Of a DNA stretch of 64,000 bases, positions 1 through 8,066 are shown one piece after another. Each line of letters opens with the position of its first letter. Within the stretch, counting starts at the first letter, position 1. The DNA is from CAYZMS01 sp964479625 (GTDB lineage Bacteria > Bacteroidota > Bacteroidia > Chitinophagales > Saprospiraceae): positions 62,001 through 126,000 of the forward strand of contig CAYZMS010000005.1 in NCBI GenBank assembly GCA_964479625.1, given 5' to 3'. Both the position numbers and the translations under genes were made by a program. The notes under the pieces were generated by a model. It had not been told where the DNA came from. It made no database searches and worked only from the letters and a program-made list of their open reading frames with translations.

Positions 1-342
1 ACCATCGACATCCGATATCGAATAAAAGATGATCCCTTTGGCATTAGCCACCACTTTAATGTAGAAGATCTGAACTTTTCCCATGGCATAAGCGGTTGGT
101 GGGCCTGTGGTTATATCAAAGCGGCTCCCGGCGCCCTTGTGCTGCTGGAGGATACTTGGGGACGCCCTTTAGTCGTCATCGACCAGTTTACTACCGCCGG
201 GACCATGGTTCTGAGTGCCAGCGGTCCCCTGGCTGATTTCTCCTATGCAACTACCGACGATGATAAGGCTTACCAGGCGATGGCGGATTTTTACCGTTCC
301 CTGCTGCATTTCGTTCACCCTTCAGAAACCTCAACCGTATGA
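1..342 (+). CDS. 3' end of a GATase/ThuA-like hypothetical protein (partial)
   Basis: The frame is open from the first base of the window and ends in TGA at 340-342, so the last 113 residues of a longer protein are visible. I do not recognise a named family with certainty. The tail has a hydrophobic beta-strand pattern (LVVIDQF, GTMVLSASGPLADF) followed by a terminal helix (MADFYRSLLHFV). This resembles the end of a class I glutamine-amidotransferase-like or ThuA-like fold. The same pattern appears at the end of the next gene, so the two may be distant duplicates. The stop overlaps the next start as ATGA, which implies translational coupling. Function is unknown, and no catalytic residue can be assigned from this fragment. 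Confidence 0.7.
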   Translation, partial: TIDIRYRIKDDPFGISHHFNVEDLNFSHGISGWWACGYIKAAPGALVLLEDTWGRPLVVIDQFTTAGTMVLSASGPLADFSYATTDDDKAYQAMADFYRSLLHFVHPSETSTV

Positions 343-1001
343 AAACTCCTCCAAAAATCGGCCTGATCTTCAATGGGGTTTGGTCGCATTACTCCTTTGC
401 CAGGGCCACCAAGTATCGGGACCTGTATGACCTTCTGTACATCCACGACCTGAATGCTGAAGATTTGCAAGACAAGGAAGCTTTGGTGATCCCATTTCAA
501 TCCCACCACAAAGCCATTGCCGGGAAGCGGCAATTGATATATGACTTTCTGGCTACCGGTAAAAAAGTGTTTGTTGAAGGGGACAGTTCTGCTGACTGGT
601 TGGAAGCCCAGTGGGAAGACCGCCCGGTGAATAACTACTGGTGGGTGAAAGACCCAGAAAACCCGCCTGTCTCGGATACCGATTACAGTCATCCTGTTTA
701 CCGGGGCCTGAAGCCCAGACATGCCTTTTGGCATTACCACGGGGTGTACACCAGCGCACCGGCGCATGCCAGGATACTGCAGCGTAATGTGGAAGGCGAC
801 GTCATTACCTGGGAAACCAAACATTTTGGTGGAACCCTGCTGGTGACTACCCTGGATCCCATTGTTGAACATGGTGTTCAACAAATTACCCACCTTGATC
901 ATTATTGCGATCAACTTACAGCATGGCTCATTGGTATCCGCCCTGAAGGGAAATTCGAAATTTTGGAAGAGGACTATGGAGTAGATTTCGTGAAAGGATA
1001 G
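339..1001 (+). CDS. ThuA/GATase-like hypothetical protein
   Basis: A 220-residue soluble protein with no signal peptide. It opens with a beta-strand and loop (KIGLIFNGVWSHYSFA), then alternating strands and helices (EALVIPFQSHHKAI; QLIYDFLATGKKVFVEGD), and ends with GGTLLVTTLDP and a helix. This is the layout of a flavodoxin-like class I GATase/ThuA fold, in which the strand KKVFVEGD would follow the position of the nucleophile elbow. I see no GATase Cys-His-Glu triad, so amidotransferase activity is not supported; a binding or sugar-related role as in ThuA is only a guess. The ATG overlaps the upstream stop by four bases (ATGA), so both genes are probably made from one mRNA. A 189-bp gap to the convergent desaturase gene holds only a CTATTCGAATAG palindrome at 1096-1107. 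Confidence 0.7.
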   Translation: MKTPPKIGLIFNGVWSHYSFARATKYRDLYDLLYIHDLNAEDLQDKEALVIPFQSHHKAIAGKRQLIYDFLATGKKVFVEGDSSADWLEAQWEDRPVNNYWWVKDPENPPVSDTDYSHPVYRGLKPRHAFWHYHGVYTSAPAHARILQRNVEGDVITWETKHFGGTLLVTTLDPIVEHGVQQITHLDHYCDQLTAWLIGIRPEGKFEILEEDYGVDFVKG

Positions 1002-1190
1002 AATAAAGAATTTTTAAATAAAGCAGTTACCAGGAATGCGGATCCAAAGGTAAAGGGGAATTTAAAAAGAAGTAGGGAAGGATTAGCGTCTTTACCTATT
1101 CGAATAGACGGAAATGCGAGCAACTAAGATGGTTGAGCTATGAACTTCCGGCATTGAGTAGTTAATATCCCAAGGCTAACGCATCAACCT

Positions 1191-2159
1191 CTAATTGCCC
1201 ACCGCAGATCGAATAATGGACCAATATCCTCTTGCCAGGACTCCTTTTTCGAAAAAGTCCCGCTCTACCAGCAGGCGGTGCAGGGCCGGTAGTCGATAGG
1301 GTGGTACGCTCATCAACATGTGGTGTTCTGCATGAAAGTTGACATGGTAAGGTGCGAACAGGAGTTGTTCTAGCCAGTTGGCTTTGGTCGTACGTGTATT
1401 TTTGTAGGGATCGGTAGTATCTTCCACGATGGAATGTTCGGCCATAGAGCGTACACGGAGAGAAAACTGAAAGGTAGTTAAATAGGCCCCCACCCAGAGC
1501 AGATAAAGCCAGAGCGATGCCAGCCAGCTCAATAAAACCAGCAGGATAAGGTTGGCAGCGATGGGCCCGGCCAGTTTTTTCAGGAATTGCCGAAAGAATT
1601 GGGGCCAGGTACGATCACTTTGGTCGACCCGTACGATTTTTCCCCCCAGATTGTATTCCAGGTAGCCAAGGTGCATAAGGATCAACCCAACGAAAGCTTT
1701 GGTTCCAGTAATCCCACTGAGGTCTCGGGCAAATTTACGCAACATGCTGGCCCGTGTGGTTGGGTAACCTCTGGTCAGCAGCAGATCGGGATCCTCCTCC
1801 AGCCCGTTAGTGACGTGATGCTGGAAATGGTAGGGCCGGTAATCCTGCATATTGTTGAAAATGGGATAGGCCCCCAGCCATTGGCCAACTAGGTCATTCC
1901 AGGATTTTCTTTCGAACAGAGCATGATGAGAAGTGTCGTGCATCAGGATAGCACAGGCCAGTTGTTTGCCACCTAAGATGAAAAGACTGGTGATGATGGT
2001 CAATGGATTGGGAAAAAAATAAGGTAAAGCAAAAGCCAGGGTGATCCACAGGTAATGGACGACAATGCTGCCGAAAGCCAGGTAGTCATTCTTCTGGTGG
2101 AATTGCAGGCGCTCTTCCCTGCTAAGGTAATCTGAAGCGGATACCATTTGCTGATTCAT
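1191..2159 (-). CDS. Membrane fatty acid desaturase family protein
   Basis: A 322-residue integral membrane di-iron enzyme. The three histidine boxes of the family are all present: HDTSHH near residue 74, HFQHH near 112 and HAEHH near 277. Hydrophobic segments occur around residues 27-50, 55-72, 155-170 and 200-230, giving the usual four-helix membrane scaffold with the boxes on the cytoplasmic side. Members insert double bonds in acyl chains or act on other lipids such as carotenoids; the substrate cannot be read from the sequence. The gene stands alone and is transcribed away from argB. A Bacteroidota -7 box (TAAATTTG) lies on the minus strand at 2261-2254, about 95 bases before the ATG. 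No second lipid gene flanks it. Confidence 0.88.
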   Translation of the reverse strand: MNQQMVSASDYLSREERLQFHQKNDYLAFGSIVVHYLWITLAFALPYFFPNPLTIITSLFILGGKQLACAILMHDTSHHALFERKSWNDLVGQWLGAYPIFNNMQDYRPYHFQHHVTNGLEEDPDLLLTRGYPTTRASMLRKFARDLSGITGTKAFVGLILMHLGYLEYNLGGKIVRVDQSDRTWPQFFRQFLKKLAGPIAANLILLVLLSWLASLWLYLLWVGAYLTTFQFSLRVRSMAEHSIVEDTTDPYKNTRTTKANWLEQLLFAPYHVNFHAEHHMLMSVPPYRLPALHRLLVERDFFEKGVLARGYWSIIRSAVGN

Positions 2160-2253
2160 GATATTTTTTTCTTTTCACGGGATCATTCTCTGCAAGAGCA
2201 ATAAAGCCTAATAAAAATTGGTGGTGGGGAGCTCCATATTGCCAAACTTTTTG

Positions 2254-2261
2254 CAAATTTA
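2254..2261 (-). promoter_or_regulatory. -7 box of the desaturase promoter
   Basis: The minus strand reads TAAATTTG, an exact match to the Bacteroidota TAnnTTTG -7 element, about 95 bases upstream of the desaturase ATG. No clear TTG lies at the -33 position, so the call rests on one element. Confidence 0.45.
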
Positions 2262-2371
2262 AGGAAATCTTCAACGAGAATAAAGTGCGGGCAGGCCAGA
2301 GAACTAGCCAGGGACAGAACAAAATTTGTTTGCCTGGTGTTTTCGTTTCTATAGAAACTATTTGATTCTAA

Positions 2372-3196
2372 ATGACGGAAGAACCCATACTGTTGATAAA
2401 ATATGGCGGAAACGCTATGCGTGATGCCGAACAACAAGAAGCAGTAGTACGCACCATTGCCAATTTGAAAGAACAGGGCGTTCGCCCGGTTCTGGTTCAT
2501 GGTGGTGGACCATTCATTCAAAAGTTCTTGGACAGGGTAGGGTTGGCTTCCGAATTTATTGACGGCCATCGTAAAACTACTCTGGAGGCCCTGCCTTTCG
2601 TAGAAATGGCCTTAAAGGGACAGGTAAATGGTACGCTGGTACGGCTTTTCAATGCTCTTGGGGTAAAAGCAGTCGGCTTATCTGGAAAAGACGGAGGCTT
2701 AATCCGTGCAAAACAACGCGGCGACGGCTCCTTGGGTTTTGTGGGAGAGGTGGCCGAGGTCCAACCGGGCCTTATCTTCGACCTGCTTAAAAAAGGTTAT
2801 CTTCCGGTAATTACCTGCATTGCCTCAGACAAGACAGGGCAGGATTACAATATAAATGCCGACCTGCTTGCCGGTGCCCTGGCTGGGGCCTTGCGGGCAT
2901 ATTATTTTGTATTGCTTACCGATGTTGATGGTCTGTATCGGGATTTTGGGAAACCTGAAAGCCTTATCCGGGAACTTTCCCTTACGGAAGTAGCTGACCT
3001 GTATGGAGATGTAATTACTGGTGGAATGATCCCTAAGATGGAGTCTTGCCAGATCGCCCTGAATACAGGTGCACAAACTGCTGCGATCCTCAATGGAGCA
3101 AACCCGGAACGCCTGGTGGAATTGATCCATAAACAACGGCCACTGGGAACCCATATTCGCCGAAGAACTATTAAAACTGCCATTGATCATGTCTGA
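2372..3196 (+). CDS. argB: Acetylglutamate kinase
   Basis: A 274-residue cytoplasmic kinase of the amino-acid kinase family. It phosphorylates N-acetylglutamate, the second step of arginine synthesis. Visible family motifs are the N-terminal KYGGNAM, the glycine-rich VHGGGP loop near residue 44, the NINADLLAGALA block near residue 160, the LLTDVDGL strand and the GGMIPKM lysine motif near residue 217. Length is close to the usual 260-300. It is the first gene of an argB-argD-argC-argJ run; its stop overlaps the argD start by eight bases. Some Bacteroidota use N-succinyl rather than N-acetyl intermediates; argJ in the same operon favours the acetyl route here. The 212-bp spacer before it shows no convincing plus-strand promoter. 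Confidence 0.93.
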   Translation: MTEEPILLIKYGGNAMRDAEQQEAVVRTIANLKEQGVRPVLVHGGGPFIQKFLDRVGLASEFIDGHRKTTLEALPFVEMALKGQVNGTLVRLFNALGVKAVGLSGKDGGLIRAKQRGDGSLGFVGEVAEVQPGLIFDLLKKGYLPVITCIASDKTGQDYNINADLLAGALAGALRAYYFVLLTDVDGLYRDFGKPESLIRELSLTEVADLYGDVITGGMIPKMESCQIALNTGAQTAAILNGANPERLVELIHKQRPLGTHIRRRTIKTAIDHV

Positions 3197-4397
3197 AACC
3201 CTTACTTCTACCCGAACGAATGCTCATTTGATCCAAACGGATAAAGATGCCTATCTGCCTACGTTTCGCAGGATACCACTGGCCCTGGCGTACGGGAAAG
3301 GAGCGCGTGTTTATGACGTGGAGGACAAGGAATACATTGATGCACTGGCAGGTATCGCCGTAAATAATCTTGGGTACAGCCACCCGGCCGTTGTAAAGGC
3401 TATACAGGAACAAGCAGCCAAACTGGTCCATATTTCGAACTTTTTTGTGAGTGAGCCACAGGTAGCTCTGGCTCAGAAGTTGATCGAGCTCTCCTGTTTA
3501 CACCGGGTGTTCTTTTCGAATAGTGGGACAGAATCGGTAGAAGGAGCCATAAAGATCGCCCGAAAGTTTGCTTATAGGCTGGGTAAAGGAAATACGGTAG
3601 TTTCTATGGAAGGTAATTTCCATGGTAGAACAATGGGGGCTCTCGCTATGGGCAAGGAAAAAATGCAACACGGATTTGGGCCCATGCCGGAAGGCTTTTT
3701 GAAAGTACCTTTCAATGATATCGCCGCCATCCGGGCTTTGAAGGGGGAGGAGATCGCCGGTATAATCGTAGAACCCATTCAGGGGGAAGGCGGGATCCGG
3801 GTAGCTAAACCATGTTTCCTGAGAGCTTTGCGCGAATGGTGTGACGAAAACAAGGTCGTGTTGATCTTTGATGAGATCCAATGCGGTATTGGGCGCACAG
3901 GAGAATGGTTTGCGAAAGACCACTATGAAGTTCAACCAGACGTTATGACTTTGGCCAAAGGCCTGGCAAATGGCGTACCTATTGGAGCTATACTGGCCAG
4001 AGAAGAAATTGCCCAGGCGATGGAATCCGGAGACCACGGGACGACCTTTGGAGGTAACCCACTGGCTTGTGCCGCCGGCCTGGCCACTTTGAATACTATC
4101 GAACGAGAGCAATTGTTGCAGCAAGCCTCTCGAAAAGGTTTCTGGTTAAAACAATTGCTGGAAGATGCGTTGTATGGGCATTCCGGCCTTAAAGAGATCA
4201 GGGGGTTAGGCCTTATGGTTGGTGTAGAATTCGACTTCGAGACCAAGCCCGTCGTCCTGGAAATGATCAAACGGGGGGTGATTGCCAATGCAACCGCCCA
4301 AACAGTACTTCGTTTACTTCCCCCTTTGGTAATTACTTATGAAGAGTTGGAGGTAGTAGTTGCCTGCATAAAAAGTACACTCCAGGATATGCATTAG
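3189..4397 (+). CDS. argD: Acetylornithine aminotransferase
   Basis: A class III PLP aminotransferase of 402 residues. It converts N-acetylglutamate semialdehyde to N-acetylornithine, the fourth step of arginine synthesis. The PLP lysine lies in TLAKGLANGVPIGA. Other family features are FFSNSGTESVEGAIK for phosphate binding, the GNFHGRTMG loop and the IFDEIQCGIGRTG strand with the PLP-binding aspartate. I chose the ATG at 3189, which overlaps the argB stop by eight bases; a TTG two codons upstream at 3183 is a possible but less likely start. The overlap suggests coupled translation with argB. A dual role as succinyldiaminopimelate aminotransferase, known for some ArgD proteins, cannot be excluded. 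Confidence 0.92.
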   Translation: MSETLTSTRTNAHLIQTDKDAYLPTFRRIPLALAYGKGARVYDVEDKEYIDALAGIAVNNLGYSHPAVVKAIQEQAAKLVHISNFFVSEPQVALAQKLIELSCLHRVFFSNSGTESVEGAIKIARKFAYRLGKGNTVVSMEGNFHGRTMGALAMGKEKMQHGFGPMPEGFLKVPFNDIAAIRALKGEEIAGIIVEPIQGEGGIRVAKPCFLRALREWCDENKVVLIFDEIQCGIGRTGEWFAKDHYEVQPDVMTLAKGLANGVPIGAILAREEIAQAMESGDHGTTFGGNPLACAAGLATLNTIEREQLLQQASRKGFWLKQLLEDALYGHSGLKEIRGLGLMVGVEFDFETKPVVLEMIKRGVIANATAQTVLRLLPPLVITYEELEVVVACIKSTLQDMH

Positions 4398-4480
4398 GGT
4401 TCATTCCGGAGCCGAACCAAGATCAATCTTCGTACGAATGGCTGCGGCTTACCAACATTAATTGACATTCAACAAAAATT

Positions 4481-5515
4481 ATGGCTATTTCTGCTGGAAT
4501 CATCGGGGCTACGGGCTATACCGGTTCCGAATTGGTTCGATTATTACACACCCATCCAGAGGTAAATATTGCATTTATTACCTCCGAGCGATATCAGGGG
4601 CAGCGCTTTTCAGATGTCCATCCCCAGTTTACAAGCATTGTTGATATTGAGCTGATCAGCACTTCCGCTGCTCTGGTAAGTGGAGCGGATGTCTTCTTTT
4701 TGGCCCTACCGCATGGTGTGTCCATGAAGTTCGTCCAGCAGTTAAAAGGACAAACAGCCCGGATAATCGATCTGTCGGGAGATTACCGTCTGAGTGCTCC
4801 GGCGGTTTACGAAAAATGGTATGAGAAGGTCCACGAGTACCCGGAGGCATTTGACCAGTCGGTATATGGCATGCCGGAGTTGCATCGGGAGGCTATCCAA
4901 AAGGCCCGATTGGTGGCTAATCCGGGTTGTTATCCTACGGCCTCCATTCTGGCTTTGGCCCCTCTTATTGCCGAAGAGATTGTTCATCTAGAATCCCTGA
5001 TCATTGATGCCAAATCAGGGATCACCGGAGCAGGGGCAAAAGCAAGGGATGGTTCGCATTTCCCTAATGCAAATGACAATTTTTCCGCCTACAAATTAAA
5101 ATCACACCGGCACACTGTTGAAATCGAGGAGCAGTTGTGTGGGTTGACTGAAAACCCGGTCACTGTTCAATTTACCCCTCATTTGTTACCTGTTGACCGG
5201 GGAATACTGGCAACTGTCTATGCCCATCCTACGAAGGCCGTCACAGATCTTGAACTGAAGGAAATTTTTCGGAAGTTTTATTCGAATGCTCCATTTATTC
5301 GAATACGGGAGACCCCTCCCACCATTAAAGATGTTCGCGCTTCAAATTATGCGGATATTTATATGACTTACGACGAGCGTACCCACCGAATAATTGTACT
5401 TTCCGCAATCGACAACCTGGTTAAAGGAGCAGCGGGGCAGGCCGTACATAATATGAACCTCATGTTTGATCTGGAGGAAAGCCTTGGATTGAACCATTCT
5501 CCCCTTCGCCCCTGA
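4481..5515 (+). CDS. argC: N-acetyl-gamma-glutamyl-phosphate reductase
   Basis: A 344-residue NADP-dependent reductase that converts N-acetylglutamyl phosphate to the semialdehyde, the third step of arginine synthesis. The N-terminal Rossmann motif GIIGATGYTGSELVR and the catalytic cysteine at residue 150 (VANPGCYPTA) are intact. The catalytic histidine is probably in KLKSHRHTVEI near residue 210. Length is normal for the type 1 family (about 340-350). It follows argD by 83 bases and precedes argJ by 45 bases on the same strand. No terminator-like hairpin separates them, so read-through from argB is likely. Confidence 0.94.
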   Translation: MAISAGIIGATGYTGSELVRLLHTHPEVNIAFITSERYQGQRFSDVHPQFTSIVDIELISTSAALVSGADVFFLALPHGVSMKFVQQLKGQTARIIDLSGDYRLSAPAVYEKWYEKVHEYPEAFDQSVYGMPELHREAIQKARLVANPGCYPTASILALAPLIAEEIVHLESLIIDAKSGITGAGAKARDGSHFPNANDNFSAYKLKSHRHTVEIEEQLCGLTENPVTVQFTPHLLPVDRGILATVYAHPTKAVTDLELKEIFRKFYSNAPFIRIRETPPTIKDVRASNYADIYMTYDERTHRIIVLSAIDNLVKGAAGQAVHNMNLMFDLEESLGLNHSPLRP

Positions 5516-5560
5516 CCGTAATTCATTTCTTTAAAAATCACCAATCATACCTGCCATAAA

Positions 5561-6778
5561 ATGAGCATGATCAAAAACCTTACCAGCGTGAGAGGAATAA
5601 AATGCTGGGGAGCCCATGTAGGGATCAAGTCCATGCGACGCGATCTGGCCCTGATTTTTTCTGAAGCGCCGGCAGCTGTTGCAGGCGTTTTTACTCAAAA
5701 TCAGGTAGTAGCAGAACCGATAAAAGTTTCCCGAAAGCATATCCAGAATGGTCGGGCGCAAGTCATCGTCTGTAATGCAGGCAATGCCAATGCCTGTACC
5801 GGAGAACAGGGCCGACGAGGAGCCGAAGCCATGGTCAAAGCAACAGCGGAAGGCCTGGGGCTAGCCCCGGAGGAGGTCATTATTGCTTCTACCGGCCTGA
5901 TCGGAGAGCCATTCCCTACGGAAGATGTGGTGGAGGGCATTAAAACGAGCATAGGGAAGCTTTCCAATGATACTAAGGCTGGTTCTTTTGCAGCCAGTGC
6001 CATTCTGACTACTGATACCTTCCCGAAGGAGGGCTTTCTAGAGTTCGAACTGGATGGCGTAACATTTAATATTGCCGGGATTGCAAAGGGTTCAGGTATG
6101 ATTCACCCGAATATGGCGACCATGTTGGGTTTTGCGGTTACCGACCTGGCCATTGCCTCGCCTTTGTTGCAGGAATTGTTAGGGGATGCCGTGAAGGAGA
6201 GTTTCAATATGATCACGGTCGACGGAGATACGTCCACCAACGATATGGTGGTAGTGCTCGCCAACGGCCTGGCGGGCAATGAACCCATTACCGATCGGGA
6301 CGATCCTCGCTGTGCAATTTTCGAAAAACACCTTAAAGAGTTGATGATACACCTGGCAAAACTGATCATTTCTGATGGGGAGGGAGCAAGTAAATTTGTG
6401 GAATACCGGGTTAAAGGGGCGGCTTCTGAAGAAGTAGCCAGAAAACTCGTTCGGGCCATTTCTGATTCTACTTTGGTGAAGGCGGCCATGTTTGGCCGGG
6501 ATCCCAATTGGGGCCGGATCATTTGCGCTTGTGGTAACGCCGGGGTGCCTTTTGATTATACTCAAACAGACCTCAGGCTGGGGACCGAGGGGGAGTTGGT
6601 CCTGGTATTGGAAAAAGGCCAGCCGCTTTCCTTTGATCGCAATGGCATGAAACGCCTGCTCCGGGAATCCAACCTGTTAGTAGAACTGAACTTAAATAAT
6701 GGGGCAGCCGAGGCAGTAGGCTGGGGGACCGATCTGAGTACTGATTATGTGATGTTCAATTCGGTGTATACTACCTAA
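5561..6778 (+). CDS. argJ: Bifunctional glutamate N-acetyltransferase/amino-acid acetyltransferase
   Basis: A 405-residue ArgJ. It transfers the acetyl group from N-acetylornithine to glutamate and so recycles acetate in the cyclic arginine pathway. ArgJ proteins cleave themselves before an invariant threonine that becomes the nucleophile; here that is Thr187 in HPNMATMLGF, preceded by the conserved AKGSGMI. The oxyanion-hole motif is likely STGLIGEP near residue 110. The C-terminal FGRDPNWGRI block is also typical. Whether it is bifunctional (also using acetyl-CoA) or only recycles acetyl groups cannot be read from sequence. Its presence indicates the classical acetyl cycle rather than the succinyl variant described in Bacteroides. 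Confidence 0.94.
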   Translation: MSMIKNLTSVRGIKCWGAHVGIKSMRRDLALIFSEAPAAVAGVFTQNQVVAEPIKVSRKHIQNGRAQVIVCNAGNANACTGEQGRRGAEAMVKATAEGLGLAPEEVIIASTGLIGEPFPTEDVVEGIKTSIGKLSNDTKAGSFAASAILTTDTFPKEGFLEFELDGVTFNIAGIAKGSGMIHPNMATMLGFAVTDLAIASPLLQELLGDAVKESFNMITVDGDTSTNDMVVVLANGLAGNEPITDRDDPRCAIFEKHLKELMIHLAKLIISDGEGASKFVEYRVKGAASEEVARKLVRAISDSTLVKAAMFGRDPNWGRIICACGNAGVPFDYTQTDLRLGTEGELVLVLEKGQPLSFDRNGMKRLLRESNLLVELNLNNGAAEAVGWGTDLSTDYVMFNSVYTT

Positions 6779-6823
6779 TGTTAACTTAACCTTCCGACCG
6801 GCTTTTTTCCCGATGTTTGTCCC

Positions 6824-8005
6824 ATGCAAGCATCCCTCTATTGGCGTTTATCGCTACAGCAATTTTTACAGATGTTCATGTACGGTGTTTGGTATGTCAC
6901 CGGAGGCACGTACATGTTGCAAACCTTGGGCTTTAATGGGCAACAGGTTGGAGCGGCTTATAGCTCTACCGCTTTCGCGGCTTTGGTTTCACCACTACTG
7001 ATCGGACTTTTAGCAGACCGTTTTTTTTCCGTGGAGCGCCTGATGGGTGTCCTGCATCTGATGTCGGGCGGACTAATGTTGATCGTGGTGAATACCTCTG
7101 ATTTCACCTGGTTTTTCCCACTTTTGGTATTTCAGGCCTGTCTGTATATTCCTACTATGGCCCTTTCCAGCTCGCTGTGCTTTCAACAATTGGAAAACCC
7201 CGTCAAGGACTTCCCCCGTATCCGGGTTTGGGGAACCCTGGGGTGGATCGCAGGCGGATTGCTTGTCGGTGCCATGGATTGGGAGGCTACAGCCATACCC
7301 ATGTACTTATCTGTTGGGGCTTCGTTCATTTCGGGCTTTTACAGTTTTACACTTCCCAATACCCCACCCAAGATCAAAGCGATAAATTCACTAAGGGAAG
7401 CCTTCGGGTGGGAGGCCTTTAAAGTTTTGCGAACACCGGCTTTCATAGTATTCATCGTAGCCATGCTGGTCAATCGCATTCCAACAGCTTTTTACTACAG
7501 TTTTGTCAATCCTTTTTTGAATGAATTGGGGGTTACTAATGCCGCTGGTAAAATGACCCTGGGACAAATGATGGAGGTAGTGATAATGTTACTTTTACCC
7601 TGGTTTCTGAGGCGTTTGGGCTTAAAATGGGTATTGTTTATCGGTTTGTTTGCCTGGGGCTTACGCTACGCCCTGTTTGCACTTGGAGACGGCGAGGGAG
7701 GGCAATGGTTGTTGTATGCCGGTATCCTCCTGCACGGGTTTGCTTACAATTTTTCGGCCCTGGCCGGCCAGTTGTATGTCGATTCTTTGGCTCCTCGCCA
7801 CCTCCGAAGCACTGCTCAGGGTTTCGTTGCTTTCCTAACATTGGGTTTGGGGGTCTTCATCGGCTCTTTTATTGCCGGAGCTATTGTCCAACATTATACT
7901 CTAGCTGATAATACACACCTTTGGAAGGTGATTTGGTGGTACCCAGCTGTTATAGGCGTTTTGAGTGCGATCGGATTTTGGATCTTCTTCAAGCGGGAAA
8001 GTTAA
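6824..8005 (+). CDS. MFS transporter, nucleoside:H+ symporter-like
   Basis: A 393-residue inner-membrane protein with about twelve hydrophobic segments. The N-terminal stretch FNGQQVGAAYSSTAF and the following LLIGLLADRFFSVERL loop resemble the nucleoside:H+ symporter (NupG/XapB) branch of the major facilitator superfamily. The SLAPRHLRSTAQG loop in the second half is also typical of that branch. It probably imports nucleosides, but the substrate is inferred from family only. It lies 45 bases after argJ on the same strand and may be co-transcribed, although its role has no obvious tie to arginine synthesis. A small hairpin at 8023-8040 sits between it and the convergent mscS gene. Confidence 0.83.
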   Translation: MQASLYWRLSLQQFLQMFMYGVWYVTGGTYMLQTLGFNGQQVGAAYSSTAFAALVSPLLIGLLADRFFSVERLMGVLHLMSGGLMLIVVNTSDFTWFFPLLVFQACLYIPTMALSSSLCFQQLENPVKDFPRIRVWGTLGWIAGGLLVGAMDWEATAIPMYLSVGASFISGFYSFTLPNTPPKIKAINSLREAFGWEAFKVLRTPAFIVFIVAMLVNRIPTAFYYSFVNPFLNELGVTNAAGKMTLGQMMEVVIMLLLPWFLRRLGLKWVLFIGLFAWGLRYALFALGDGEGGQWLLYAGILLHGFAYNFSALAGQLYVDSLAPRHLRSTAQGFVAFLTLGLGVFIGSFIAGAIVQHYTLADNTHLWKVIWWYPAVIGVLSAIGFWIFFKRES

Positions 8006-8022
8006 AAGGTTTCCTGGATGAA

Positions 8023-8040
8023 CCGATTGATTTCAATCGG
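8023..8040. terminator. Hairpin between convergent genes
   Basis: CCGATTG, loop ATTT, CAATCGG: a perfect 7-bp stem between the ends of the MFS gene (+) and the MscS gene (-). No long T tract follows on either strand, so it would be a weak terminator or a Rho-assisted 3' end. Confidence 0.35.
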
Positions 8041-8066
8041 AAATGGATTGGGGTTCGGCTTACGGC

